A program made the position numbers and the translations under genes. Of a stretch of 64,000 bases of DNA, positions 33,804 to 42,309 are shown in pieces. The stretch comes from Hwanghaeella sp964350445 (GTDB lineage: Bacteria > Pseudomonadota > Alphaproteobacteria > UBA8366 > Aestuariispiraceae), in assembly GCA_964350445.1 (NCBI GenBank), contig CAYGKA010000018.1, forward strand, positions 19,605 to 83,604. Reading direction: 5' to 3'. The notes beneath the pieces were generated by a model. The model worked only from the letters and a program-made list of their open reading frames with translations. It made no database searches and was not told the DNA's origin. Each line of letters begins with the position of its first letter. Position 1 is the first letter of the stretch.

Positions 33804-34943
33804 CTATACAGATGGCTCCAAGGTTTCACTGACAGCGTCTCCTTGGATAAAGTCGCACTTCATTTCGGCTAGGGTTTGCAGCGTGCCTTCGTCATGAACG
33901 CCAACGGCCGTCACGCGGATGTCCAGTTCATGGGCGACCAGAACCGCCACCCTCGCGAATGTCCGCGTTTCAGGATATTTCTTCATTCTTTCAATAATCG
34001 ACGTGTCGAGCTGCAATTCGTTGAAGGGCACTCTGACCAATTCGTTCATGGACGTGCGGCCAACCCCAAACGCATCGATCGAGAGATTGAACCGCTTGAT
34101 CCGCAACCGCGTGAGCACGTCGTAACAATCGCCGAGGCTGTCCGACAGCGATGTCTCCGGTATGCCGATGACGACTTGATCGGCATCAACGTCATGCAAG
34201 CGGATCAGGTGTTCGAGCCTTTCGGCCAATCCTTTTTCGGCAAGAGCCGATGGCGTCACCCTCAACGACAGCCGCATATGTCGCCCGGCGCGGTTCCAAG
34301 CGCCGAGCTGCCCGATCATCCGGGCGAGGGTAAAATCCATCAATTCGTTCTGGATGCCGCAGTCTTCGGCAGCCCCCATGAAATCATCCGACTCGATATC
34401 ACCGCGGGTGGGGTGCTTCCAAATGAGGTCGGCTTCGCCGCCGAATACGGTTTTGGTCTCCACATTCATTTGTGGCCGAAACTGAAGAGAAAACTGATCA
34501 TCGGCCAAGGCACGCGATATGAGTTTTGCACTGGGCTTGAACAGCGTCGGCTTTCCGGTTCGGCGCACCATATCCGCATGCCGTCCGATCAGTTCATCCA
34601 AATCATCGACGGTAAACGGCTTCTGCAGTGTTCCAAGGACCACAACGCCCTGGTCCTGTGCCAATCGCTGCGCCGCATTCAGGATCGATTTATCCTTACC
34701 GCTCATAAAAATGACAAAGGCGCCGCACTTGGCGTCGCTCAACAAGCGGAGAAGTTCGATCCCATCCGCGTCGGGCATAAAAAGATCAAGCATGACAATG
34801 TCATAGCCGTCTTTGTATACCGTGATGAATTGGTCCTTGTCGCAGACATTCCGGGCTTCATGTCCAAGGGACTCCAAGGCGTCCGACACGAACTCACCCA
34901 TGTCGGGCTCGTCATCCACGACCAAAACCTGAAGACTTTCCAT
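33804..34943 (-). CDS. Response regulator with degenerate EAL domain
   Basis: 379 aa. Receiver at 1-120 (VLVVDDEPDMGEF, phospho-Asp in VMLDLFMPDADG, LGTLQKPFTV), EAL-type domain at ~140-375. The catalytic signatures are eroded: EAL reads EAD (GGEADLIWKHP), the metal-binding Asn segment reads LRVTPSAL, DDFGTG reads DAFGVG, the catalytic Lys of LKID is Gln (LQLD), and the Glu of the last motif is lost (AVGVHDEG). It should not hydrolyse c-di-GMP; it more likely senses it or binds a protein partner. First gene of the operon; a TTGACG (-35-like) at 35016-35021 on the minus strand lies about 75 bp upstream. Confidence 0.87.
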   Translation of the reverse strand: MESLQVLVVDDEPDMGEFVSDALESLGHEARNVCDKDQFITVYKDGYDIVMLDLFMPDADGIELLRLLSDAKCGAFVIFMSGKDKSILNAAQRLAQDQGVVVLGTLQKPFTVDDLDELIGRHADMVRRTGKPTLFKPSAKLISRALADDQFSLQFRPQMNVETKTVFGGEADLIWKHPTRGDIESDDFMGAAEDCGIQNELMDFTLARMIGQLGAWNRAGRHMRLSLRVTPSALAEKGLAERLEHLIRLHDVDADQVVIGIPETSLSDSLGDCYDVLTRLRIKRFNLSIDAFGVGRTSMNELVRVPFNELQLDTSIIERMKKYPETRTFARVAVLVAHELDIRVTAVGVHDEGTLQTLAEMKCDFIQGDAVSETLEPSV

Positions 34944-35108
34944 GACCCCTCGTGCAAAGCGCGCAGCATATATGTAATTACGTTCTAATTTTCTAATGTG
35001 AAAAGTTTAACATAACGTCAAAGCACGCAAAGAACGCAAATGACCGCGATACGGCCTTGAGGTCCCTCAGGCCGTCCAAATCCGTTGAGAATATGAAATC
35101 GGGATGCG

Positions 35109-36170
35109 TTAGACCGTTGCGATCGGTGTGGCCGGCGACCCGACCGCGCCGGGAAGCCGCAAAGGTGGAGCGGTCAACAGGAAGCGGTAGCGCTTCCGAT
35201 CGCGCAGCCATTGCGCTAATGGGGTCAAATGCCACAATTCGCCTAGTGGAATTCCGTTCTTGAACAAGCAGTGTTCATGCAACGGCATGGCCGCACAGCA
35301 ATCGGACGCGCCGGGTTTCGACGGCAATCCTTCCACCGCGTAGTTGTCCGCGATCAATGCAGACAAACCGCTGTCGGTAATCCAATTCAGAAGCTTCCCG
35401 TCACGCCCGTCCAGCACCGCGCAGGCGGAATGCAGGGTCTTCTCATCCGGATTGCGTTTCATGCCGAGGACGACCTCGGCAAACCCGGTATGCAGACAGA
35501 CCATGTCGCCGGTTTCGATCTCCACGCCGTCTTCGTCCAAAATCCGCATCAACAGATCGTATCCGACATAAGTTCGGTCATTGCCCAGATGGGCATGCAG
35601 ATCGACCAACGCGGCACGGCCCTGTACGCCATGAACAGCATAGTTCTCGATGCCCAGGGCATCCGCATGGGACGTCCCTTCCCGCCAGGCGCCTTCCGGC
35701 GGCCCTGCATCGGCCATCGTATCGGGGCCGACGATATCGATTCCCCCGCGGTACCCGTTGTAGAACACTTTCTCCGGCACCCCGTCGCCATCGGCGTCGA
35801 AGAGAGAGCCGACATGGGCCAGGGAATCCCACTGGGTGGAATATTGAAGGTGCAACATCACCAGGTCGTCGCAGACAACGTCCGTCACCCCGTCCTCTTC
35901 GGTATTCAGGGCAACATTGAAATTCACTGCGTTCGGGCGAAGCGTGGGGCGCAGAACCGGGGGTTTCCGGCGAGGGTTGAGTCCATTGCCGCCGGGATAA
36001 TCAAGCGGCAGGGAGAGACAGAAGGGAATGCCCTCCGTCGCCTCCGCCAAGCCTTGCAGCACTTTTTCCCGGGTGATCAGGTTAAGCCTGCCCAACTGGT
36101 CGTCCGGCCCGAAGTCGCCCCAATTGGACCCGTCCGGCCGCTGCTTCCACCTGTTCTGCATGGCTGACAT
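35109..36170 (-). CDS. Cyclase family protein (kynurenine-formamidase-like fold)
   Basis: 353 aa, PF04199-type metal hydrolase. The N-terminus WGDFGPDDQLGRLNLITREKVLQGLAEATEG, the metal-site segment STQWDSLAHVG (about 112-122) and ALVDLHAHLG, and the distal TGFAE and NYAVEG segments all fit the group that has QWDxxxH instead of HxGTHxDxPxH. Substrates of this branch are unclear (amides or lactones of aromatic acids). A link with anthranilate metabolism is tempting, since kynurenine formamidase is in the same superfamily, but the gene is more than 20 kb from that operon. Confidence 0.82.
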   Translation of the reverse strand: MSAMQNRWKQRPDGSNWGDFGPDDQLGRLNLITREKVLQGLAEATEGIPFCLSLPLDYPGGNGLNPRRKPPVLRPTLRPNAVNFNVALNTEEDGVTDVVCDDLVMLHLQYSTQWDSLAHVGSLFDADGDGVPEKVFYNGYRGGIDIVGPDTMADAGPPEGAWREGTSHADALGIENYAVHGVQGRAALVDLHAHLGNDRTYVGYDLLMRILDEDGVEIETGDMVCLHTGFAEVVLGMKRNPDEKTLHSACAVLDGRDGKLLNWITDSGLSALIADNYAVEGLPSKPGASDCCAAMPLHEHCLFKNGIPLGELWHLTPLAQWLRDRKRYRFLLTAPPLRLPGAVGSPATPIATV

Positions 36171-36412
36171 CCTTCCCTACCGATTTGCGCGCCGGTAAGA
36201 GCCAGTCTGCAAACCGCCCTGGACGCATTTTCTTGTTCTGAACCCTACGTTCCAGGGCCTAGAAACCATAACTGTAGGAAGTCCTCGCCCTCTCACTCAA
36301 GTCGCATTTCGGGCAAGGGTCTATGTATCGGCACGGACCTAACGGAAACGGGCCAGCCTTGAGTCACCCTTCTTGGGAGGGGCTTGCATGGGAGATCTGT
36401 ATCCCATAACGA

Positions 36413-36436
36413 CAAAAGCCGCCCAAGGGCGGCTTT
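36413..36436 (-). terminator. Intrinsic terminator of the tRNA-Glu transcript
   Basis: On the minus strand AAAGCCGCC, loop CTTG, GGCGGCTTTT: a 9-bp stem with a short T-run, beginning 18 bases after the CCA end of the tRNA gene. The rest of the space from here to the cyclase start (36171-36412) shows nothing recognisable. Confidence 0.75.
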
Positions 36437-36453
36437 ATGGTCTTTGAAGTCGT

Positions 36454-36529
36454 TGGCGACCCCTACGGGATTCGAACCCGTGTTGCCGCCGTGAAAGGGC
36501 GGTGTCCTAGGCCTCTAGACGAAGGGGTC
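36454..36529 (-). tRNA. tRNA-Glu (anticodon TTC)
   Basis: 76 nt including an encoded CCA. Acceptor arm GACCCCT/AGGGGTC, D-arm with TCTAGAGGCCTAGGA, anticodon loop CTTTCAC in the stem CCGCC/GGCGG, T-arm with GGTTCGAATCC. The overall order matches bacterial tRNA-Glu closely. It is transcribed leftward and followed by the hairpin at 36413. No direct repeat or integrase suggests use as an attachment site. Confidence 0.95.
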
Positions 36530-36632
36530 GGCGAGGCGGAGATATATTGAGACCGACCAGCCCCGTCAAGCCGCATGAGGGGCAAAAATTCAGATAAGTT
36601 TCGCTATTCTTTTTATCGGCGCCAAGGTCCGC

Positions 36633-36648
36633 TGGCACCATATTTGCT
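36633..36648 (+). promoter_or_regulatory. Sigma-54 (-24/-12) promoter
   Basis: TGGCAC at 36633-36638, five bases, TTGCT at 36644-36648: the GG and GC doublets are exactly 10 bases apart, as RpoN promoters need. The predicted start near 36660 lies about 35 bases before the flagellar gene's GTG. Late flagellar genes of many Alphaproteobacteria depend on sigma-54 and an FlbD-type activator. Confidence 0.8.
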
Positions 36649-36695
36649 TATGGTGATGCACCCAGTTCTGTCATTCAATTCGGAGCCTAACAACC

Positions 36696-37967
36696 GTGGT
36701 CGCAAACTACCTCTTCGGGTCCAGCATCAGCGCCATTCAGGCGCAGACGCGGTCTTTTGAGGTCATCGCGCACAACATCGCGAATTCGACCACCCCCGGC
36801 CACAAGGCCGAAGCGAGCCGCTTCGAAGAGATGATCGTCGATACGGGACGCTCCCGCGGCAACGTTTTCCCCTCGCTTCAAGGCACCAACAACGTCGTCC
36901 GCCGCAATATCCGTGCGGAAGGCGGCATCCTGGCAACGAACGGCGCCCTGGACCTGGCCTTGTCAGGCCGTGGCTTCTTCATGGTCAATTCGCAACTCGA
37001 TGGGTCCGGTCAAACCTTGTTGACGGATTCCGGCCAATTCCAGCGCCGCATTGAGCTGAATGGCGGTGTGGAAGAGGTATATCTTGCCGACAATGTAGGC
37101 AATTTTGTCCTAGGCTTCCCCTTCGACCCGGCAACGGAGACCTTCACGGCGGTTTCCGACGAGGGCGGCTTGGTCCCCATACGCCTGGACGCCGGCGGCG
37201 AAATCTTTCAAGCGACCCCCACGACGGAATCCTTCATCGACGCAAATCTGCCGCCCGACGCCGCCACCGGCGAATTCTTCGATGTGGGTCTGACGATCTT
37301 CGACGGCACGGGCTCGGCCGATAACGCACTCGACCGCCGCACCGTAAACGCGCGTTTCACGAAAACCGCGACCAACAACGAATGGACCCTGGAATTCATC
37401 GGCGACAACGCGACGGTCACGGCACCGGCCGCCCCGGTCACCGTCACGTTCAACGCCGACGGCACGCTCATCGGGCCGCAAGACACAGCCCTGAGCATTA
37501 CATTCGCGAACCCGGCCGCGACGACGACCTCGACCGTCGATCTCTCCAAAATGCGAAGTTTCGCACCCGATTTCATTCTGGCTAAGACCGGATCGAACGG
37601 GTTCGAGGAAGGTCAGTTGGTCAGCACGCGTTTCAATCAGAAAGGCGTATTGGAAGGCGTTTTCAGCAACGGCCAGACCCGAAACCTCGCCAAGATCGCC
37701 GTTGGCGACGTGGTGAACCCGGAACTGCTGCTTCCCGTTACCGACACGCATTTCATCCTGAGTGGCCTGAACGGCGATTTGCAGATTTTCGAAGCCGATG
37801 TAAACGGCCGCGCGGAAATCTTCTCCGGCTCGCTGGAAGGGTCCACGGTCGACCTGGGCGAAGAGCTGGTGAAGATGATCGAGACCCAGCGGGCCTATTC
37901 CTCCGCCGCGACAACCTTGCGCACGGTAGAGGAACTTCTGAAAACGGCGACCAACCTGAAACGCTGA
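36696..37967 (+). CDS. Flagellar hook-basal body protein (FlgE/FlgF/FlgG family)
   Basis: 423 aa, GTG start with GGAG nine bases before. The N-terminus SSISAIQAQTRSFEVIAHNIANSTTPGHKAE is the rod/hook motif (usually NNIANVNTxGYK). LALSGRGFFMV near 85 starts the central domain and the C-terminus EELVKMIETQRAYSSAATTLRTVEELLKTATNL forms the second coiled-coil half. The length suits a hook protein, but the motif is divergent, so it could be an accessory hook or rod protein. It sits alone, outside any flagellar cluster, behind a sigma-54 promoter. Confidence 0.85.
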   Translation: MVANYLFGSSISAIQAQTRSFEVIAHNIANSTTPGHKAEASRFEEMIVDTGRSRGNVFPSLQGTNNVVRRNIRAEGGILATNGALDLALSGRGFFMVNSQLDGSGQTLLTDSGQFQRRIELNGGVEEVYLADNVGNFVLGFPFDPATETFTAVSDEGGLVPIRLDAGGEIFQATPTTESFIDANLPPDAATGEFFDVGLTIFDGTGSADNALDRRTVNARFTKTATNNEWTLEFIGDNATVTAPAAPVTVTFNADGTLIGPQDTALSITFANPAATTTSTVDLSKMRSFAPDFILAKTGSNGFEEGQLVSTRFNQKGVLEGVFSNGQTRNLAKIAVGDVVNPELLLPVTDTHFILSGLNGDLQIFEADVNGRAEIFSGSLEGSTVDLGEELVKMIETQRAYSSAATTLRTVEELLKTATNLKR

Positions 37968-38001
37968 CCGTGTTTCTGCCCCCTCTTCATTCTGAAACGG
38001 T

Positions 38002-39774
38002 TCAGATGGCGGGCGCGGCGTCGTCGATCATCATTTGCGGTTGCTCCCTGCCCTGCCAACGGTCGACCCGCAGGCGCCCCGCCAGATGGATGGGCGCGCC
38101 GCCGCGAGCGCTCAGCAACAGACTTCCCATTTCCTGATCGGCGCAGCGGAAGGCGATGGCCTTCAGCGACGCGCCGCCCTCCCCCGCGACCCGGCAGCGC
38201 ACATGATCCGTACCGACCACATCCGCATGCGCGATCCTGGCATGGGGCAAGGCGAAACGGGGTTCCGCATTCCCCATCCCGAACGGGGCCAGGCTCTCGA
38301 GCGCATCGATCAGCGGCAAACTGGCGCCAGACACGGAAAGACCGCCGTCGAGGCTAAGGCGTGGCCGGATCGGCTCCCCCGCCAATTCGGATGCGATCCT
38401 TTCCTCCAAGAAGGCCCTGAAGGCCTCGCTCTGCGGTTCGCCCAAGGTGAACCCGGCCGCCATCTTGTGCCCGCCGCCGTTCACCAACAATTCGGACTGC
38501 CGCGCCGCGATCACATGCGCGCCGAGGTCGACGCCTTCCAGCGACCGGCCGCTGCCCTTGCCGATGCCGTTTTCGAAGGCGACAACGCAGGCAGGACGGT
38601 TGTAGCGCTCTTTAAGGCGGCCGGCGACAATGCCGATGACGCCCGGATGCCAACCTTCCGATCCGACATAGACGAGGTGCTCGCCAATGCCGCGCTGCTC
38701 GGCAATATCGATGGCTTGTTCGAGACAGAGCGCCTCAATCTCGCGCCGTTCCGCGTTGTAGCCATCCAGGCGCCGTGCGATTTCCCGCGCCGCGGCGTCG
38801 TCTTCCGTGGAAAGCAAGTCCGCGCCCAGCGACGGTTCGCCCACCCTGCCGCCGGCATTGATCCGCGGCCCCAATAAGAAACCCAGATGATAGGTGCCGG
38901 GCATTTCGTCCATCCCGGCTATGTCGGCCAGCGCCCGCAGGCCGGCATTGCGGCGCTGCGCCAATACCTTCAGGCCTTGTGCGGTCAACACCCTGTTCAA
39001 CCCCCGCAAGGCGACGACATCGGCCACCGTTCCCAGCGCGACGAGGTCCAGCAATTGCCGCAGGTCCGGCTCCCGCCGCTCCTTGAACCAGCCAACACCC
39101 CGCAAGGCCCTGTTCAAGGCGACGAGAACCAGGAAGGTGACCCCGACGGCGGCCAGGTAGCCATGCGGGCTGTCATCGTCCAGCCGGTTCGGGTTGATCA
39201 CCGCCGAGGCCGGCGGCAAGCGCGGTTCAGCCGCGTGATGATCGACCACGATCACGTCCAGGCCGGCGTCCCGGGCCGCGATCAATGGGTCGAAGGCGGT
39301 GATGCCGCAATCGACCGTGATGACGAGCTTCACGCCCTCCCGGTGGAGTTTCAGCAGGGCCGGTGCGTTTGGGCCATAGCCCTCCGCGATGCGGTCGGGG
39401 ATATACACCTGGATCGGTGCGCCGATGGCCGCGAAATAGCGCTTGATCACAGCCGACGACGTCGCGCCGTCGACATCGTAATCGCCGAAAACGGCGACCC
39501 GTTCTTGGTTGCGGATGGCGTGGACGAGGCGCGCGATGCCCTCCTCCATCCCGCGCAGATGCATCGGATCCGGCATCTGGTCGCGCAGGGATGGGTTCAG
39601 GAAGGCGTCGATATCCTCCAGCCCGATGCCGCGCCCGGCAATCGCGCGGCCAACGATATCGGGCAGTCCCCGGCTTTGGGAGATCGCTGCGGCCAAGCGC
39701 TCGTCGACGGGGCGCAATTCCCATCGCTTTCCGCTGGCCGAGCGTTCCACACCAAGGAATGCCTGATCCGTCAT
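38002..39774 (-). CDS. recJ: Single-stranded-DNA-specific exonuclease RecJ
   Basis: 590 aa 5'-3' ssDNA exonuclease of the DHH family, used in recombination and repair. Motifs: VFGDYDVDGATSSA (I, near 95), VITVDCGITAFD (II), IVVDHHAAE (DHH, near 178) and LGPRINAGGRVGEPSLGADLL (near 303), with the OB and DHHA1 GGGHKMAAGF segment near 435. Same strand as glpX, 46 bp downstream, probably cotranscribed. It is convergent with the hook-like gene. Confidence 0.95.
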   Translation of the reverse strand: MTDQAFLGVERSASGKRWELRPVDERLAAAISQSRGLPDIVGRAIAGRGIGLEDIDAFLNPSLRDQMPDPMHLRGMEEGIARLVHAIRNQERVAVFGDYDVDGATSSAVIKRYFAAIGAPIQVYIPDRIAEGYGPNAPALLKLHREGVKLVITVDCGITAFDPLIAARDAGLDVIVVDHHAAEPRLPPASAVINPNRLDDDSPHGYLAAVGVTFLVLVALNRALRGVGWFKERREPDLRQLLDLVALGTVADVVALRGLNRVLTAQGLKVLAQRRNAGLRALADIAGMDEMPGTYHLGFLLGPRINAGGRVGEPSLGADLLSTEDDAAAREIARRLDGYNAERREIEALCLEQAIDIAEQRGIGEHLVYVGSEGWHPGVIGIVAGRLKERYNRPACVVAFENGIGKGSGRSLEGVDLGAHVIAARQSELLVNGGGHKMAAGFTLGEPQSEAFRAFLEERIASELAGEPIRPRLSLDGGLSVSGASLPLIDALESLAPFGMGNAEPRFALPHARIAHADVVGTDHVRCRVAGEGGASLKAIAFRCADQEMGSLLLSARGGAPIHLAGRLRVDRWQGREQPQMMIDDAAPAI

Positions 39775-39820
39775 AGTGTCGCCGAAGGTCCTCCTGAGGT
39801 TTCTACCCGTTCCGGTCCCG

Positions 39821-40813
39821 TCAACGCGGGTCGACCCAGAATTTGCGGCCGAAATCGTGGAGGGTTTCGATCTTCCGGACGGTCCCGGTCTTGGAGCGCA
39901 TGACGATGGAATGCGTCGTCGCGCCCTTGGCGAAAATGCGCACGCCGCGCAGCAGCGTGCCGTCGGTGACCCCGGTCGCCGCGAACATGACGTTGCCCTT
40001 GGCCAGATCCATCATGTCGTATTTGCGGTCCAGATCGGTGATGCCGACCTTATGCGCGCGTTCCTTTTCGTCCTCGTTCCGGAACAGCAGACGGCCCTGG
40101 AACTGACCGCCGATGCAGCGCAGGGCCGCGCAAGCCAGCACGCCTTCCGGCGCGCCGCCGCTGCCCATATAGATGTCGATGCCGCTTTCGGGGTCGGAGG
40201 TGGACATCGCGCCGGCCACATCGCCATCGCCGATCAACTGAATACGGGCACCGATGTCGCGTGCCGCCTTGATCAGTTCGGCATGGCGCGGACGGTCCAG
40301 GATGCAGACTAGCACGTCTTCAATCTTCTTACCCTTCGCTTCCGCGATCGCCTTCAGGTTTTCCGCCGGGCTTCTGTCCAGATCGACGATCCCTTTCGGC
40401 AACCCGCCGCCGACGGCGATCTTGTCCATGTAGACGTCCGGCGCGTGCAGGAAGTTTCCGCCTTCCGCCATCGCCAGGACGGCCATCGCATTGGTGCCAC
40501 CCTTGGCGGTAATGGTGGTGCCTTCCAGCGGGTCGAGGGCAATATCGATCTTCGGCCCTTTTCCGCTGCCGACCTTCTCACCGATATACAGCATCGGGGC
40601 TTCGTCACGCTCGCCTTCGCCGATCACGACGGTACCGTCGATATCCAGCGCGTTCAGCGCCGTGCGCATTGCGTCGACCGCGGCCTGATCGGCCGCCTTT
40701 TCGTCCCCGCGTCCCATCCAGCGGGACGCCGCCAGCGCGGCCGCCTCGGCGACGCGCGCCGCTTCGAGGGCGAGGTTCTTGTCGGCAGTGACTTCTGGTG
40801 CTTGCTCGGCCAT
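39821..40813 (-). CDS. glpX: Class II fructose-1,6-bisphosphatase GlpX
   Basis: 330 aa. GEGERDEAPMLYIGEKVG (about 65-82), DPLEGTTITAKGG (metal and substrate site, about 94-106) and YMGSGGAPEGVLACAALRCIGGQFQGRL mark class II FBPase, the gluconeogenic enzyme in many Alphaproteobacteria (some also hydrolyse sedoheptulose bisphosphate). The order aminotransferase-hom-glpX-recJ is familiar from Rhodospirillales-type genomes. Confidence 0.95.
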   Translation of the reverse strand: MAEQAPEVTADKNLALEAARVAEAAALAASRWMGRGDEKAADQAAVDAMRTALNALDIDGTVVIGEGERDEAPMLYIGEKVGSGKGPKIDIALDPLEGTTITAKGGTNAMAVLAMAEGGNFLHAPDVYMDKIAVGGGLPKGIVDLDRSPAENLKAIAEAKGKKIEDVLVCILDRPRHAELIKAARDIGARIQLIGDGDVAGAMSTSDPESGIDIYMGSGGAPEGVLACAALRCIGGQFQGRLLFRNEDEKERAHKVGITDLDRKYDMMDLAKGNVMFAATGVTDGTLLRGVRIFAKGATTHSIVMRSKTGTVRKIETLHDFGRKFWVDPR

Positions 40814-40945
40814 TTCATTCTTCCCTTAGTTCTTTCGACGGACCGGACGGCCCGTTGACGTAAATTCAATCTGCGTATTCGCTTTGCCTCGATTTCTTGT
40901 CGAAAACCGGTTCCCCGGCCACAAGAAAGCGGGCGTTTCGGAAAT

Positions 40946-42244
40946 TCATCCCTCGAACCGCTCGATCCGGATCAGATGCGGCGTTTCCACCACCGCGTCC
41001 AGCGCTGCGATCTTGGCGCGGGCGGACTGCATGTTGGCTTCCCCCGACTCGTGGGTGGTCAAAACGACCGTCACCGGGGCGCCCGGGTCGCGGCCGCGTT
41101 GGATCACGTTTTCGAGTGAGATGGACTCGTCCCTGAGTATCGCGGTGATATCCGCCATGACGCCCGGTTGGTCAATCACGACGCACCGAACGTAATACGG
41201 TCCGACATGCCGGTCCAATGGCAGGGTCGGCACCTTCCGCAGGGCCGATACCGGAACACCAAAGGCAGGTCCGCCACGACCGGCGGCGATATCGATGAGG
41301 TCCGCCGCAACCGCAGACGCCGTCGGTCCGTCGCCCGCGCCCCGCCCTTCCAAGACGGTGGTGTCGACGAAGTCGCCCTGCGTCACCACGGCGTTGAAGA
41401 CGCCTTCGACCGACGCGATCGGCGCGCTCATCGGCACCATGACCGGATGGACCCGTTGGAAAACGCCGTCCGTCCCCTGCTCCGCGATGCCGAGCAGCTT
41501 GATCTTGTAGCCAATCTCCTTCGCGTATTGCAGGTCTTCCGGCGTGATGTTGCGAATTCCTTCGACGGCGACGCTATCGAAATCGATCTCCACCCCGAAG
41601 GCCAGGCTGGTCAGGATCGCGAGCTTGTGGGCGGCATCGACGCCGTCGACATCGAAGCTGGGATCCGCCTCGGCATAGCCCAGGTTCTGCGCTTCGGTCA
41701 GGACATCGTCGAAATCGCGGCCGGTTTCCCGCATGGCGGTGAGGATATAGTTGCAGGTGCCGTTCAGAATGCCGTGCAGGGAGGTTATGCGGTTCCCGGC
41801 CAGACCTTCACGGATCGCCTTGATGACGGGTATGCCGCCCGCGACCGCCGCTTCATAGGCCAGCGTGACGCCGGCCTGTTCCGCCGCCCCGGCCATCTGC
41901 AGCCCGTGATGGGCGATCAGCGCCTTATTCGCGGTGACGACATGACGTCCGGCGGCGAAGGCCGCTTCACAGGTTTCCTTGGCGATCCCCTCGCTGCCGC
42001 CGATCAGTTCCACGATCACATCGGCATCGGCGTCGCGCGCCATCTCGGCCGCGTTGTCGAACCAGGTATAGCCGGTCAGGTCGCAGCCCCTGTCGCGGCC
42101 ACGGTCCCGGGCGACGACCGCGGTAATCTCAACCGGACGGCCCGCGCGCGCGGCGATCATATCGTGCTGCGCCTGCAGCAACCGAACCAAACCCGCCCCA
42201 ACAGTGCCCAAACCGGCAACCGCGACTTTCAGCGCTTCAGCCAT
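40946..42244 (-). CDS. hom: Homoserine dehydrogenase
   Basis: 432 aa NAD(P)-dependent enzyme of threonine/methionine synthesis. Rossmann GLGTVGAGLVRLL at 11-23, the catalytic segment GILNGTCNYILTAM near 158-171, TEAQNLGYAEADPSFDVDGVDAAHKLAIL, and a C-terminal ACT domain (YYVRCVVIDQPGVMADITAILRDESISLENVIQRG) that usually mediates feedback by threonine. No leader peptide or riboswitch is seen in the 65 bp after the aminotransferase gene. Confidence 0.96.
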   Translation of the reverse strand: MAEALKVAVAGLGTVGAGLVRLLQAQHDMIAARAGRPVEITAVVARDRGRDRGCDLTGYTWFDNAAEMARDADADVIVELIGGSEGIAKETCEAAFAAGRHVVTANKALIAHHGLQMAGAAEQAGVTLAYEAAVAGGIPVIKAIREGLAGNRITSLHGILNGTCNYILTAMRETGRDFDDVLTEAQNLGYAEADPSFDVDGVDAAHKLAILTSLAFGVEIDFDSVAVEGIRNITPEDLQYAKEIGYKIKLLGIAEQGTDGVFQRVHPVMVPMSAPIASVEGVFNAVVTQGDFVDTTVLEGRGAGDGPTASAVAADLIDIAAGRGGPAFGVPVSALRKVPTLPLDRHVGPYYVRCVVIDQPGVMADITAILRDESISLENVIQRGRDPGAPVTVVLTTHESGEANMQSARAKIAALDAVVETPHLIRIERFEG

Positions 42245-42309
42245 TTATCGAACTCCACCCCACCAAGTGCCTCAAAACATTTATTTCTTTATACATGCCC
42301 AGGATCCGC

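Noticed and set aside
35109..36170. Cyclase gene as kynurenine formamidase of the anthranilate pathway
   Set aside because: The metal motif is the QWDxxxH form, not the formamidase HxGTHxD form, and the gene is far from the aminobenzoate operon.
36454..36529. tRNA-Glu as an integration site of a genomic island
   Set aside because: No direct repeat of the tRNA 3' end, integrase or composition break is visible on either side.
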